This document shows, piece by piece, positions 49,701 through 59,290 of a DNA stretch of 64,000 bases. The stretch covers positions 1,468,526 to 1,532,525 of the forward strand of contig JAJEKV010000072.1 in NCBI GenBank assembly GCA_021234155.1, given 5' to 3'. A program made the translations under genes and the position numbers. Below the pieces are notes generated by a model that searched no databases, was not told where the DNA came from, and saw only the letters and a list, made by a program, of their open reading frames with translations. Within the stretch, counting starts at the first letter, position 1, and every line of letters starts with the position of its first letter. Origin of the DNA: Isoetes taiwanensis (taxonomy: Eukaryota; Streptophyta; Lycopodiopsida; Isoetales; Isoetaceae).

Positions 49701-49966
49701 ACACTATCACGGCCGCGATGTTGTGTAGCAGCTAAGCAGGGCAAGAAAAGAAAACCTATGCTCAAAGAAGCGGTCGTGAGTTGTTAGGTGGCGCTAAGCA
49801 AGGCAAGAAAAGAAAATTTATGTTTAGCAAGATCACGGGCCGCGATCTTGCTGAGGAGCTATAGCAATCAAAACATTATAAAATCTAATAAGCAAGATCG
49901 CGGCGGCGATCTTGCTGAGCTGAAATGTTAGGATTTACCTTCTCTGAGGGAGTCTTTAGGTGCCAT
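46711..49966 (-). pseudogene. ParB/sulfiredoxin-like protein gene of a mobile element, broken
   Basis: Leftward gene. The proposed exon 1 (49966-49939, MAPKDSLRE) has donor GTAAAT; exon 2 starts at 49581 after TTTACAG with DVEPIRIITPSNERKWCIEI. The frame then shifts near 49430 (KKHEGVEQVGIVVAMWEG, FLEYILKWRNYDPSMM) and again at an ATGA overlap (49260-49263). A Ser/Pro/Thr-rich linker follows, then NLTHRMRSNDHVQTLVKSF and EVLTPADVVPFDPIT; a 67-nt GT-AG intron (48448-48382) joins in frame to WSNPEDLKGKKFYIISGN. This resembles the ParB N-terminal fold, with partner residues like its ISGQH segment. Farther down are broken frames (EIIEGKAYLKVRSWYSGDLI, 47640-47730; ENATLIFIDIRGMNKVWDC) and a coiled coil (SYEERMQETKRLLEATEKGI). 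The stops show that this copy is dead. The ParB assignment is by motif impression only. Confidence 0.55.
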
Positions 49967-49981
49967 GGGATCGCGGGCGCC
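49663..49981. repeat. Six GC-rich palindromes near the ParB-like gene start
   Basis: Copies or variants of AAGATCGCGGCCGCGATCTT occur at about 49663-49674 (GCGACCGCGATC), 49707-49719 (ATCACGGCCGCGA), 49769-49780 (degenerate, AGCGGTCGTGAG), 49826-49852 (AGCAAGATCACGGGCCGCGA, then TCTTGCT), 49891-49917 (AGCAAGATCGCGGCGGCGAT, then CTTGCT) and 49969-49981 (GATCGCGGGCGCC). They lie in intron 1 and the leader of the leftward gene. They stand out sharply from the surrounding AT-rich sequence. They are likely recognition sites for an element-encoded DNA-binding protein (inference). Confidence 0.8.
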
Positions 49982-50113
49982 GGCTGAATACGAAATTCCG
50001 GTCGTTTTAGGGAGGTTCTCCAAGCCGCTGCAAGCTTGAAGGCGCTAGGCGCTGAAGAAATCGCCGAAAAAAAAAAACTCTCTCGAGATGATATGAGATT
50101 GATGGCCGCGGAA

Positions 50114-50121
50114 TTTATATA
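50114..50121 (-). promoter_or_regulatory. TATA box of the ParB-like gene
   Basis: TATATAAA on the - strand, about 150 bases before the proposed start codon at 49966. A start of transcription near 50085 would give a leader of roughly 120 bases. Confidence 0.5.
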
Positions 50122-50129
50122 GAACGCCG

Positions 50130-51160
50130 CCGCTGAAAGTAAATGCCCGCCGAAAGCATAATGATGCGTGGATTGTCACCCATAATGACGCCGTGACGTA
50201 TGGGCGAGATAATTACACGCCGGCCAGACATCACCGGCCGGCCGGCTATATTGATTACCGGCCATAAATGCGTCCGTGCGAAAATACCCTACGCAAAAAG
50301 CACGCAATCCGTACAAGACCTCTTTATCGACTTGGACGTCCGCGTTCAAATTTCTCCCGTACAGTCAGTTCATTAAATGAACCTGACATATTAAGCAGCC
50401 ATAAAGGCCAGAAAAAGAAACTAGATTACGGATGGACTGTGACAGGAAAATTTGAATTCGGCAACAAACATTTAGAGTGAAAGCGGGAAAAGCCAATTCA
50501 AATTTGTTTGTTTTGCAAGATCTCGGAGACGCTCGAAGCCGCTTCTAAGCCAAGTTCTCCAAAGGTTTTCTTTGCGAGATCCCGCATCAATTGAAGGCGC
50601 TGACAAGGGCACTGATAATCCGCTTGCACTGCGCCACTATACATTTCGATTTCTTCCACTGCATCGAATTTAGTCTTTCAGGCGAGGTAAAAGGGCTATC
50701 CTGATGCATATCTCTCAGTGAAGTGAACTCAAAGTTAATGTTCCAATGAATTTCAATGATAACTACAACCTGTTAAGAATCTGCTGTTAGTTCATGATCA
50801 ATAAGACATAATTCTTCCTTAAAGAATGTTTCCTTCTGTGGTTCTCGGCATTGAATTGATTCTATCAAACATCGCTATGTATTATATGGATTGATAAGAT
50901 ACCGCCGATATTTTGGATTAGAATATTTAAAAATAGATGTTCTCAAAGAAAACTGTGTGCACTCTCTGGCGTGTTTATTATACAATGTTCACGTGTTTCA
51001 AATATATGCTTTCTTTCTCCTTGTGGATGATACAAAACATGTTTTTATGGCATCGCAGCCTTTCCGACAGGTCATTGGCTACAAAGGAGGCGGTGACGCC
51101 ACCATTTCGGACTGTGAGGTAAGAGTAATGCTTTAGTGATGGAAGTCAATGCTTTAACTT
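50130..51160. promoter_or_regulatory. Divergent intergenic region
   Basis: Separates the leftward ParB-like gene from the rightward transposase gene. GC-rich near the left side (50130-50260, with CCGGCCGGCCGG near 50231) and AT-rich to the right. No coding exon is recognised. It probably holds both promoters. Confidence 0.45.
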
Positions 51161-51167
51161 TCTTTCG

Positions 51168-51466
51168 ACAAGATCGCGGTCGCGATATCTTCAACCATCT
51201 ACACTTGCTATTTAAGAACTCCGATATATTTATAAGTATGAGTCGAAACCACATGCTAATCTCGACATGTGTTTTCCACATGAGTTCTTAACTAAACAGC
51301 TAGTGTGAATGCTTATAAAAGCGCTTGACGCGTTTTGCCAATGTTTCGATAAGATCGCGGTGGCGAAAGTCCTTAGCATTTTTTTATTTCCCAGTTGTCG
51401 TTTTGTAGTAGAACTTTTTAAACAGAGTTCTATTTACTTACGAACATCGCGGCCGCGATATTCACG
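51168..51466. repeat. Three GC-rich palindromes near the transposase gene start
   Basis: ACAAGATCGCGGTCGCGATA (51169-51188), AAGATCGCGGTGGCGAAAG (51351-51369) and GAACATCGCGGCCGCGATATTC (51442-51463). These share the consensus of the palindromes at 49663-49981 and flank the TATA box of the rightward gene on both sides. Their arrangement mirrors that on the left. Confidence 0.8.
51314..51320 (+). promoter_or_regulatory. TATA box of the transposase-like gene
   Basis: TATAAAA, 169 bases before the ATG at 51483. Two of the palindromes lie between it and the start codon, in the predicted leader. Confidence 0.55.
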
Positions 51467-51482
51467 ATCTCTTGTTTGTAGG

Positions 51483-54400
51483 ATGGCGGATGTAATCTCG
51501 CTTTATCTGCTGGGGAAAAAGGTGGCAGAAGGAAGAGTCCACAATTTTGAGCGCCATCACAATTCGATTGTCCCGGAGGGTATGGTGGTTGTTTCGATTG
51601 TGAATGTTTTGGATGGACAGTTGCCACTACCAATTCCCGAACTGGAAATAGAAAAAATCGGTGAAGCTGTGGGGAGTTTTGTGTTGTGGTACAAGAAGGA
51701 CATTGCTGGTCAGCTTGTGAGAGAGGAAGAAGTTTGCACGCCACCAGGACAGATTAAACGCATAAACTGGCAGGTCGGAGGCAATGAGAGATTAGCCAAT
51801 AATGAGACGAATCATGTGCAAGGGCTTTCTAGAGATGAGTTAATTGAGAAGGCATGCACACTCATGCATGAATGCTGCCACATGGCTTACGGGTATGGTG
51901 TTATCATTTTTGCCGATCCAAACCATGTTGTTGCTGACGTGAAGTTAGGGGAAGGCTCGATAGCTGCTACTATCATGAGCCTATTTCCAATGCCCGAAAA
52001 GATCTCTATGCGCTACCAAGCCTGTGCAGAAATGCCCCAACTGCATGACCTTGTAAGATGGCCCATAGCCTTCGTGCTCGTTGATAACATTCCAATTTCT
52101 ACTCTCGTGGTTGCAGTGAAGGAGAAGGATGTGGAGAATGAACCTTACTCCATTAGACCCGAAATTGGTATCACAAAAAAGAGACCTTACCGCATGGTCA
52201 ATCGGAGACCCAGGACACGTCCAGCACAGACCAAATGTGAAAAAACTAGTGCTGAGGCTATTCTAGACTTCAGGTCATCACTGTGCTGCATGAAAAGATG
52301 CTGTGCAAATTTTACATCCAAGGAGATAGCTTGCATGAAAACCCTTTTATCGAACATGAAGTCCCCTGGAGCGACAACCTTTGCATATAACATGCTAGAT
52401 CTTTGCTCGGAAAATGAGGTAGTCCGCAACCCGATGTTGAATAACAAACAGTGTGCGTGAAAGCATGGCATAAAGCCTATGGGCATACCCATTTCCACTT
52501 TTACAAGTGGAAGAAGCTCTTCAATGATGGCCACGTAATTGCCGAAAGCACGGAAATAGTGGTTCTAAGAAGCCAAGGTCTCATACTTTGGTCGGCAATG
52601 CCGCGGCTATCTATGTTCATAGATGAAAATGCAGAGACGATGCCACACCAAAATTTCGAAAATTACGAAAGCGAGGGTAGCGCACAAAATGTTAAGAGGC
52701 TACCTTAGGCCTTGACTAAGAAGGATATACACCAAGAAGTAGATATTACCGTTACAGAGATGACAGGCAAAGCATATTTCTCCTTCGTCCTTTTCTCATG
52801 CGCTTGGAAAGAGAATCATTCAGAGGTAGCAATAGCTAAGAGGATAGTATTTTCTAAGTGTAACACCTGTATTGTCATAAAGGAAAAGCTTGCTAAGACC
52901 AGATATCCAAATGAAAGAAGGGTACTTGCAATGGAGAGAAAGTCACATATGACGGCCCAGATTTCATGTAGGAGCCTTTACTGGTCCTGGAGAGCTTTGT
53001 CTCGTAGACCTTCTGAGCATGCTTTAACCATTATACATGATAAGATGGATCAGAATAAGACCATAGTCCCTCGTCTAGAAAAGCTAGCAAAGTCTGTATG
53101 GAGGGGTGAACACTGAAGGTGAGTGTTACAGGTGCTCTCATGCACGGCCATGGTATAGGTGCCTTGGACCACTTCTCACTGGATCTCTGGCCTGATGATT
53201 CTAATTTTCATGTGGGATCCTTGAATCATACCTTGAAGACACTGGAGAATAAATCTGAGGATAATTTTGGGGCCATTTGAGAGATACAGATCGTCCTGAA
53301 AGCAGCTGGGGTGGAGTAGTTTTAAACACAGATGCCCTTAGGACAAAAATGGTAAATGGCAGTAGAAATGATTTTATGCCTCCTAACAAGGGCCCCATGG
53401 TACCAAACAAGTTGCCTAGGAGGCTTTACTTGCAGCTAGATAATTGCTCAGGTCAAAATAAGAATAGATATCTTTTCTCTTACTTGTCATACTTGGTTTA
53501 GTTAGGTGTCTTTGATCAAGTGCAGCTGGGATTCATGATGGTTGGACACACCCACGATGACATAGATGCCCTCTTTGGAAACTACTCTACTCTAATGAGA
53601 AGATCAGATGCATTGACTATTCCAGAGCTTATGCAACTCTTCAGGCAGTGTAGTTCAAAGTCTCCTTCACCTTACCTTGTGTCAGAGGTTCCTAATTGGA
53701 AGGAATTCGTGAAAGGTTTTATCCCTGAAAAGAAGGACCGTTTATGTGGTCACTTGGAACCTCTACTCTTCAAGTTCTGCATGAAGGATGGATGGCCACT
53801 AATGTTCTACAAGATGAGGCCAGGGCATAGGGAGTGGCTCCCTGAAAAGGGAATCAGAATGTGGAAGGAGGATGCCCAAGGTTTACCTATGATTCCAAGA
53901 GGGTCACCTAAGGTCGTGCAGCCTTGAAAGATATAGGTGCATTGAGAGCTTCTATTGCCAAGTACATGATGCACTGGGCAGCTATTTCTAGAGCTGGCGA
54001 TAACTCATGGTCCAACACATATATGAATGAAGTTATTGACTACTGGTCCACCTTGCTGCGAGTGCTTGGGGACGTGCAGCCCGGTAGAGCTGTCATTCAG
54101 GATTTCTGGCCCAGCACCAGGCAAAGTGCATTGGAAGAACCCGAAAATGTGTTTGTGGATGAGCACATTGAAGCATCTCATTACGTAGGGCCTTTCTCGG
54201 GTAGGCCAAAGAACCCAGTTGAAATATTCGACCACTACCAAGATGTCAAGAAAGGAATGCTCTTGCTAATCAGGCCACATGATAACTGCCCGACGTGGAT
54301 GGCTTTTGCCGAAGAGGACCCAATAGAGGACCCTAATCTCCCACATTACGAAGAGGTGTTTGTCTCTTGGTTTGAGCCTGTTGCCAGAAAGGGAACCTCA

Positions 54401-54559
54401 TATGCAATGCAGTATAGGGATTGCTGGAGCAAGAATTGGAGACCCAATCCTAATGACCCGCCACGCTACCAACATTTGAAAACAATAGACTATGGTTGGG
54501 CCGTAGAGACCAGGCCGTTGTCAGTGGTGATCCCCAGTAGTGTGGGGGCTCAGTTGTAA
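51483..54559 (+). pseudogene. DUF8039/DUF7869-like transposase gene, broken by frameshifts
   Basis: Rightward gene starting at ATG 51483 (an open frame reaches 51309, but the palindromes and TATA box lie there). The first frame (325 codons to 52460) has a segment like DUF8039 of plant transposon proteins (VAEGRVHNFERHHNSIVPEG, IEKIGEAVGSFVLWYKKDI), then a Cys pair region (SLCCMKRCCANFTSKEIACM). Frame changes at about 52455, 52708, 53116, 53278, 53500 and 53925 separate the rest: CVKAWHKAYGHTHFHFYKW, CNTCIVIKEKLAKTRYPNER, LTIIHDKMDQNKTIVPRL, a MHGHGIGALDHFSLDLWPDD piece, YLQLDNCSGQNKNRYLFSYL, MMVGHTHDDIDALFGNYSTL, and a C-terminal Trp-rich domain (53924-54559). The DUF7869-type core with three spaced Asp positions suggests an RNase H-like DDE/D transposase (inference). 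Dead in this copy. Confidence 0.75.
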
Positions 54560-54742
54560 GAATTAGTGGCTAAAGAAGCTAACGACGATGATGAGAACTC
54601 TTGAGGTATGCAATGCTCTTTTACATAATTACTATATCATATATAACATGCAAGTTACAATAGACTAGTTATTATTCATTAAGCTCTGCATTTTTCATCT
54701 CAACACAAGAGCTCTTACACTATACAATGCTAAACAGGTGAT

Positions 54743-54877
54743 TCATTCATCATCAACAGCTGTAGTAGTGATCCCTGATATCTCATAGCTATTGCGCTCA
54801 GGAAGCCAGATCAGATGGATCATAATTGAGCACTTGATCGCCTCGATATGGTGAACTGATGAAGGCGAAAAATCCAT
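54743..54877 (-). CDS. Micro-gene copy 1, unknown 44-aa protein
   Basis: ATG at 54877, stop at 54743. The protein has IKCSIMIHLIWLPERNSYEI and ends AVDDE. It is related to the 80-aa protein of the next micro-gene (IWLPERNSYE against YWLPDQEIYE, and a shared VDDE end), but lacks about 36 central residues. A TATA-like CATAAAAG (- strand, 54913-54920) lies about 36-43 bases upstream, as in the other copy. I do not recognise the family. It could be a short accessory protein of the transposon, or a remnant exon. Confidence 0.5.
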   Translation of the reverse strand: MDFSPSSVHHIEAIKCSIMIHLIWLPERNSYEISGITTTAVDDE

Positions 54878-54912
54878 GGGAGATGAATGAACTTTAGCCC
54901 CGAAGTGAGAAG

Positions 54913-54920
54913 CTTTTATG
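54913..54920 (-). promoter_or_regulatory. TATA-like box of micro-gene copy 1
   Basis: CATAAAAG on the - strand, at nearly the same distance from the start codon as the TATAAAAA of copy 2. The flanking CTTCACCATAAAA and CTTCACTATAAAA are clearly homologous. Confidence 0.45.
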
Positions 54921-55340
54921 GTGAAGTGGAATTATTGAGGTGAATTATTGGGGTGGACTTTACCGCCATTATTGCACGTGTATAAGACTGTTGTATACAT
55001 ACAAGTATAATACATCTTTCGTATGGATATGTGTATGCTTTTAAAACATGTTTTGTGGATTTTAATATGGTAGAAGTTTTTGTGCTTGAGTAATTCAGGT
55101 GTGATTGAAAATAGGGACTGCTTGCAGATATACTGGAAGTCGAAGAGCACACCCTTACACTACACTCAGGTATGATACATCAAACAATATTCATTGTGCT
55201 ATTACATCCTTACATAGTTTATAGGTGCTCATACCATTATTATATCATAAACAAATACAGTAGTCATCACTGATAACATTGATTGTAATACATAGTTCAT
55301 AGGTACTCATGTCATTATTATATCCTTAGCAGATACAGAT

Positions 55341-55583
55341 TCACTCATCATCAACACCAAAGCTCGTGTTGTTATTCAGCTCATAGATCTCCTGATCAGG
55401 AAGCCAGTAAATGTGGACCACAACACGAGTGAGCTTCTTGCAAGCACTAGCAGGACCATCAGCTTTAGATTGGAGCCATGGATCAAGATTAATACCATTT
55501 CTAGCGCATTCGTTCAGATCGTTGTAGCTCAAGTAGCACTTGAAAGATCGGATGTGCTCTGGACGAGGCATTGAGGAAGCCAT
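55341..55583 (-). CDS. Micro-gene copy 2, unknown 80-aa protein
   Basis: ATG at 55583 to stop at 55341, uninterrupted. The protein starts MASSMPRPEHIRSFKCYLSY, has a central NECARNGINLDPWLQSKADG stretch, then VVVHIYWLPDQEIYELN, and ends SFGVDDE. There is no signal peptide or obvious metal site; it is hydrophilic except for the VVVHIYWL strand. It lies downstream of the transposase gene on the opposite strand and is the longer paralogue of 54743-54877. Similar upstream sequence (to about 55830) shows that gene and promoter were duplicated together. Function unknown. The open frame and conserved ends between copies suggest past selection. Confidence 0.55.
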   Translation of the reverse strand: MASSMPRPEHIRSFKCYLSYNDLNECARNGINLDPWLQSKADGPASACKKLTRVVVHIYWLPDQEIYELNNNTSFGVDDE

Positions 55584-55615
55584 GGAAGATGAATGACCTC
55601 TACCCCCGAGTCGAG

Positions 55616-55625
55616 CTATTTTTAT
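55616..55625 (-). promoter_or_regulatory. TATA box of micro-gene copy 2
   Basis: ACTATAAAAATAG on the - strand, 34-42 bases before the start codon, so the leader would be only about ten bases. The position is conserved in copy 1. Confidence 0.55.
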
Positions 55626-55859
55626 AGTGAAGTAAAATTATTGATGTGAATTATTGGTGTAGAATGTAGGGCCATTATTGGGCTTCTACAAGTATCATGT
55701 ACACGTACAAGTATACCACATAATTTGTATGTATATGTGTGTTAATTACCTCATGTTTCTTGGGCTCGAGAACTAGGTGAAAGTATTTGTGCTTGAGCAA
55801 ATTAGGTGTGCTTAAAATTCTCAAAATTGCGTTATTTTCTCCAATTAATGAAATCATGC

Positions 55860-57110
55860 TTTACTGTAATATTTTGGCAGAAGATTACTTCCTTATCTTA
55901 CAATTTTTAACCAAGTTGTTACTTCAACCTGCGCATGCAACTAGAATGACAATTGCTTGTTTTGCCAAGGATCAATTCTACGCATCCTAGCATCCCCTGT
56001 CAATCCTAATCATCGGTATGATTCACACATTGTATAGACCTCTCTTAAACCCCTTGTCCTAACTTTCACTCCAACCCTGCATTTCCACTAGTAATTTTTT
56101 TTTAAATCATTTCTAACGTTTACTTAACATTCCATTTTACATTCCACTTTCACTTAGCATTCCATTTTACATTCTACATTCAATTACATTCCACTTAACT
56201 TTCTATTTGATATTCTGTTTAAAGCAAATCTAGATCACAATTTGATAGAACAAGATAGTTTCAAATAGAACAATTTCATATAGTCTCAGATCACAATTTC
56301 AGATTGTTCCAATCCATAACTGTTTCATAACTCTATCAAAAGCTTGTTTCATCTTAAAAGTATATTCATCGTCGAAAAACATAAAACTCACTACAAGTCA
56401 TTCAAATCACTGATTCATGTTCATGCCAGGCATAATGCTGCTTCCATGAGTGAGAATAACGCCATAGCCATGAGATTTCTTGCCACAGCTACCATAGCCA
56501 TAAAATTTCCTGCCATAGCCAAGAAAATTCCTGCCAAAAATGCAAGAAAGGTAAAAAAAAGAACAAAGACATGCAACAATAAATGCAAGAAGTAAAGACA
56601 ACTTAGAACAGACCTTATGCAAGAAGACGCCAAAGACTCCCAAAACTCACCAAAATGTTGCACTGCCCTGAAATGTTATTCCAAAAACATAAAACCTTGC
56701 ACTAGCTGGAAATGTTACTCAAAAAACTCGCAAAAAACTCAGAAAAGAAGTCACAAACCATGAAATCTTGCATTTGCACCACTAATCCAAAGCAAAAATC
56801 TGAAAAAACAAGCATGCATGAAAGAAATTAGTAAGAAAACATTTAATCTGACGAAAATGAAACATAAAACTAAAGCTCAACCTTACTAGATTGCAGCGCT
56901 AGCACCTCCGGCACGGAAAAGTATCAGTTATAGCCTGGCACCACAGTAAAACATCCCTGCCATAGCTGGCCAAAGACGAAGAAAGAGGAAGAGAAAGAAA
57001 TTGTTTGTCCCCTTTAACCTATATTGCCACGTGGCGACGTCCATTCGTAGAATGGGACTTAAGTTACTTCCACATTACGGCAATGTTTTCCTGACTAACA
57101 TTCCGGACAT
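55860..57110. other. Stretch without supported gene
   Basis: AT-rich with local simple motifs (ATTCCATTTTACATTC around 56130-56210; CATAGCCATGAGATTTCTTG- and GCCATAGCCA-like repeats at 56460-56530). The open frames here follow these repeats and are not gene-like. Confidence 0.45.
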
Positions 57111-57114
57111 TGGA

Positions 57115-57206
57115 TACTGACTTGTCAATGCCCAGGATCTTGGCCAGGGTGTAGACTAGAGTAGGCTTCAAAATTCCCATTACCTCTATCTAGATAATTT
57201 GCTGGT
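57115..57206 (+). repeat. Right member of the long-range direct repeat pair
   Basis: TACTGACTTGTCAATGCCCA, GGATCTTGGCCAGGGTGTAG, then TACCTCTATCTAGATAATTTGCTGG. About 90% identical by eye to the matching parts of 45725-45888, same orientation, without the internal amplification. Confidence 0.85.
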
Positions 57207-57429
57207 TGAATGCCATGCTCGATGGGATTTACATATAAGCTAAGGAGTATTTGCAAGATTTTAAACAGAGGCCGTAGAATTCCTGAGTAGAAGCACGAAA
57301 GGGTGCTCTTTTTTTAGACCTTTATTTTTGCATTAAAATGTATAATATGTAGTTTAGAATTCAAATTTTGTATATTTATTTCTTGTCATAATCAGGAAAT
57401 TTTTTTTTAACTTTCCCATATTCTTTGAT

Positions 57430-58779
57430 CACGACCCAATAAAACTAACTGAAACTCGAAGAAGAGCAAAAAGTTTCCAGCTTTCCTGCTTTCAGAAAAT
57501 CTCCAAGACTGAGTGAAAAAATTCTTTCATCCCCACCATCTGCCATTGCAAAGAAGAGATTGTCAACTCCACCATCTGCAAAAACCAAAAGGAGATTGGC
57601 ATCCCCACCTGCTATAAAATCCAAGCACATGAAGGTTTATGATGAACCTGAAGAGATCAGGGCAGATCATATGTGGGGAAAATAGGCCGAACTGTTCTTC
57701 AAAGATTTGGATAAGATTATGGAAACAGTTTGGGAAAAAGTAGAGAAGCTAAGAAGGGGCTATCTAGAGTATCTTGTTCAGCCAAAATTTAAGTCTGAGT
57801 TTATGAATTTGTATAGGTTAATGTTTGATAGGTTGCCAAAGCTTTTGCTTTCCACAAGACTGGGAAGAAGGTGGACTGGGTGGACTTGAGAAACCTTGTC
57901 AAAAAGTTTTCGAAGAAGGATTAGAAGCTAATGAGGATTTAGTGACGACAAGATCTTCCAATGTTCAAGGTATAATAAATGCAGCTTTGCCATATGGAAA
58001 GGACCAACTGCAAAGGATGAAAGACGCAGATCATTGTATATCAAGCAAGAAAAGTGAAGTGCAGAAAATGCTTTTAAAACATGAGCAAAAAAGACTCACA
58101 GCCGAGAAAAAATTCATGAGATGCAATGTAACAAAAGAGTAATAAAAGAACAAGTGCAATCTTTGGAGAAAAATTGGAGGTATGTTCTTCTGATATGTCT
58201 AAGATAAGGGTTGAGCAAGCTTTAGGAAAGGGCTCTTCAAATGATTTGAAAATTTGGGAGGACAAATTTGAATCTTATATTGCTGATAAGAAATCTACAA
58301 TAGAGACTATTCGTAATATGGAAGTTAAATTAACTCAGGCCGAAGGAGAGGTTGAAAAGATTTCATCAGAAATCCATGAGTTGCACGCTGCATTGGCAAA
58401 GAGTGGTGAGAAGATAAAAAGAGTGGATGAATTGCTGCAATTTACGGAACCTCATTCATCTCTATATCTTGTTCCAAGCCCTTCTATTATACATGTTCAT
58501 AAGCATAATATGACTGCCATAATAGCATCAATAGACAGTTGCTTATTTTGTGGACATCATTTTGTTATTGGATTGGATATGGTGCACCTAGCTCCATGTC
58601 TTCATGGATACTATCTTCTTTGTCCCTCCTATATTTTAAAGAATAAATTAGAGTGCATACATGGTTGCAGATGGACTCAGGAATTAAGAAGTGCACTAGG
58701 ACTCCAAGGTAACGTCCTTTTTCACATGCTTTCATTGTACATTTCGTTGTTTAGATTGAATGACATATCTTGCACATAG
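57430..58779 (+). pseudogene. Coiled-coil protein with RING-like C-terminus, broken
   Basis: + strand pieces in several frames. The first is a Ser/Pro/Lys-rich start with three related repeats (SPPSAIAKKRLSTPPSAKTK, about 57515-57600). Next is a helical piece DKIMETVWEKVEKLRRGYLE, a frame change near 57850, and a helical piece (DQLQRMKDADHCISSKKSEV). The last frame (58174-58779) has a long coiled coil (about residues 20-90) and ends with a Cys/His cluster: CLFCGHHF, then CLHGYYLLC, then CIHGC, followed by WTQEL. The spacing CX2C...CXHX5C...CX3C is RING-like. Stops near 57685, 57890 and 58140 break the gene. Similar finger-ended proteins are common in plant transposons, but the family is not recognised. 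Confidence 0.45.
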
Positions 58780-58789
58780 TATGAATATG

Positions 58790-59090
58790 TTGGTAATGCA
58801 TGTTCATTTTGTAATGTTCCAACTTTACATTCATGTCATGAGGTTGCAGTATTAAGCTTCATTTGCAGTGTTGTATATATAATCTATCTTGCATTAGTTG
58901 CTCGTGCTGCTAGTGCATGTTGTACCACGTCTCTCTTTATGTGTTTTTTTCAATGATGTTGCATATTAATATGTAGCATAATAACAGGGGGTTTTCTTTG
59001 TGTTTTTGTACGCTTTTCATTAAGGTTTTCCTATGATTTCGTGATATATTCAAATGGATGTATTAATGCGTACATCTAGAGTGCGCCATT
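58790..59090. other. Stretch without supported gene
   Basis: AT-rich sequence, no recognisable gene or repeat end. Confidence 0.4.
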
Positions 59091-59095
59091 TCTGA

Positions 59096-59290
59096 GCCAT
59101 TGATTAAATAGCCTTTTTTTTTTTCAATGATCAACAACCAATGGCTCACAACAAAAGCCCTTTTTTTTGTGCGTGTGGTGCATAATGGGCACATAGAGGG
59201 CCATTGATTTTAGCCTTTTATGGTCAACAACCAATGGCTCACAACAAAAGCCCTCTTTTTGTGTGTGTGGTGCATAATGGGACATGAAGG
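59096..59290 (+). repeat. ~100-bp tandem duplication
   Basis: GCCATTGATTAAATAGCCTT...CACATAGAGG (59096-59199) is followed by a second copy from 59200, both containing CAACAACCAATGGCTCACAA and GTGTGGTGCATAATGGG. They differ mainly in T-run length. Confidence 0.85.

Larger units (their letters stand above)
54890..55840. repeat. Duplicated micro-gene upstream regions
   Basis: 54905-55130 and 55610-55830 are homologous in the same orientation: TGAATTATTGGGGT/TGAATTATTGGTGT, GCCATTATTG, ACAAGTATA, GTATGGATATGTGTATG/GTATGTATATGTGTGTT, TTTGTGCTTGAG(T/C)AA. Between them another direct repeat occurs: ACATAGTTTATAGGTGCTCA (about 55213) and ACATAGTTCATAGGTACTCA (about 55291). Confidence 0.75.

Noticed and set aside
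49663..49981. Palindromes as terminal inverted repeats of a MITE
   Set aside because: The copies are clustered around gene starts on both sides, without a single left/right pair or target-site duplications; binding-site array fits better.
56344..56663. Lys/Ala-rich and hydrophobic frames on opposite strands
   Set aside because: They arise from the GCCATAGCCA-type simple repeat; no motif or start context.
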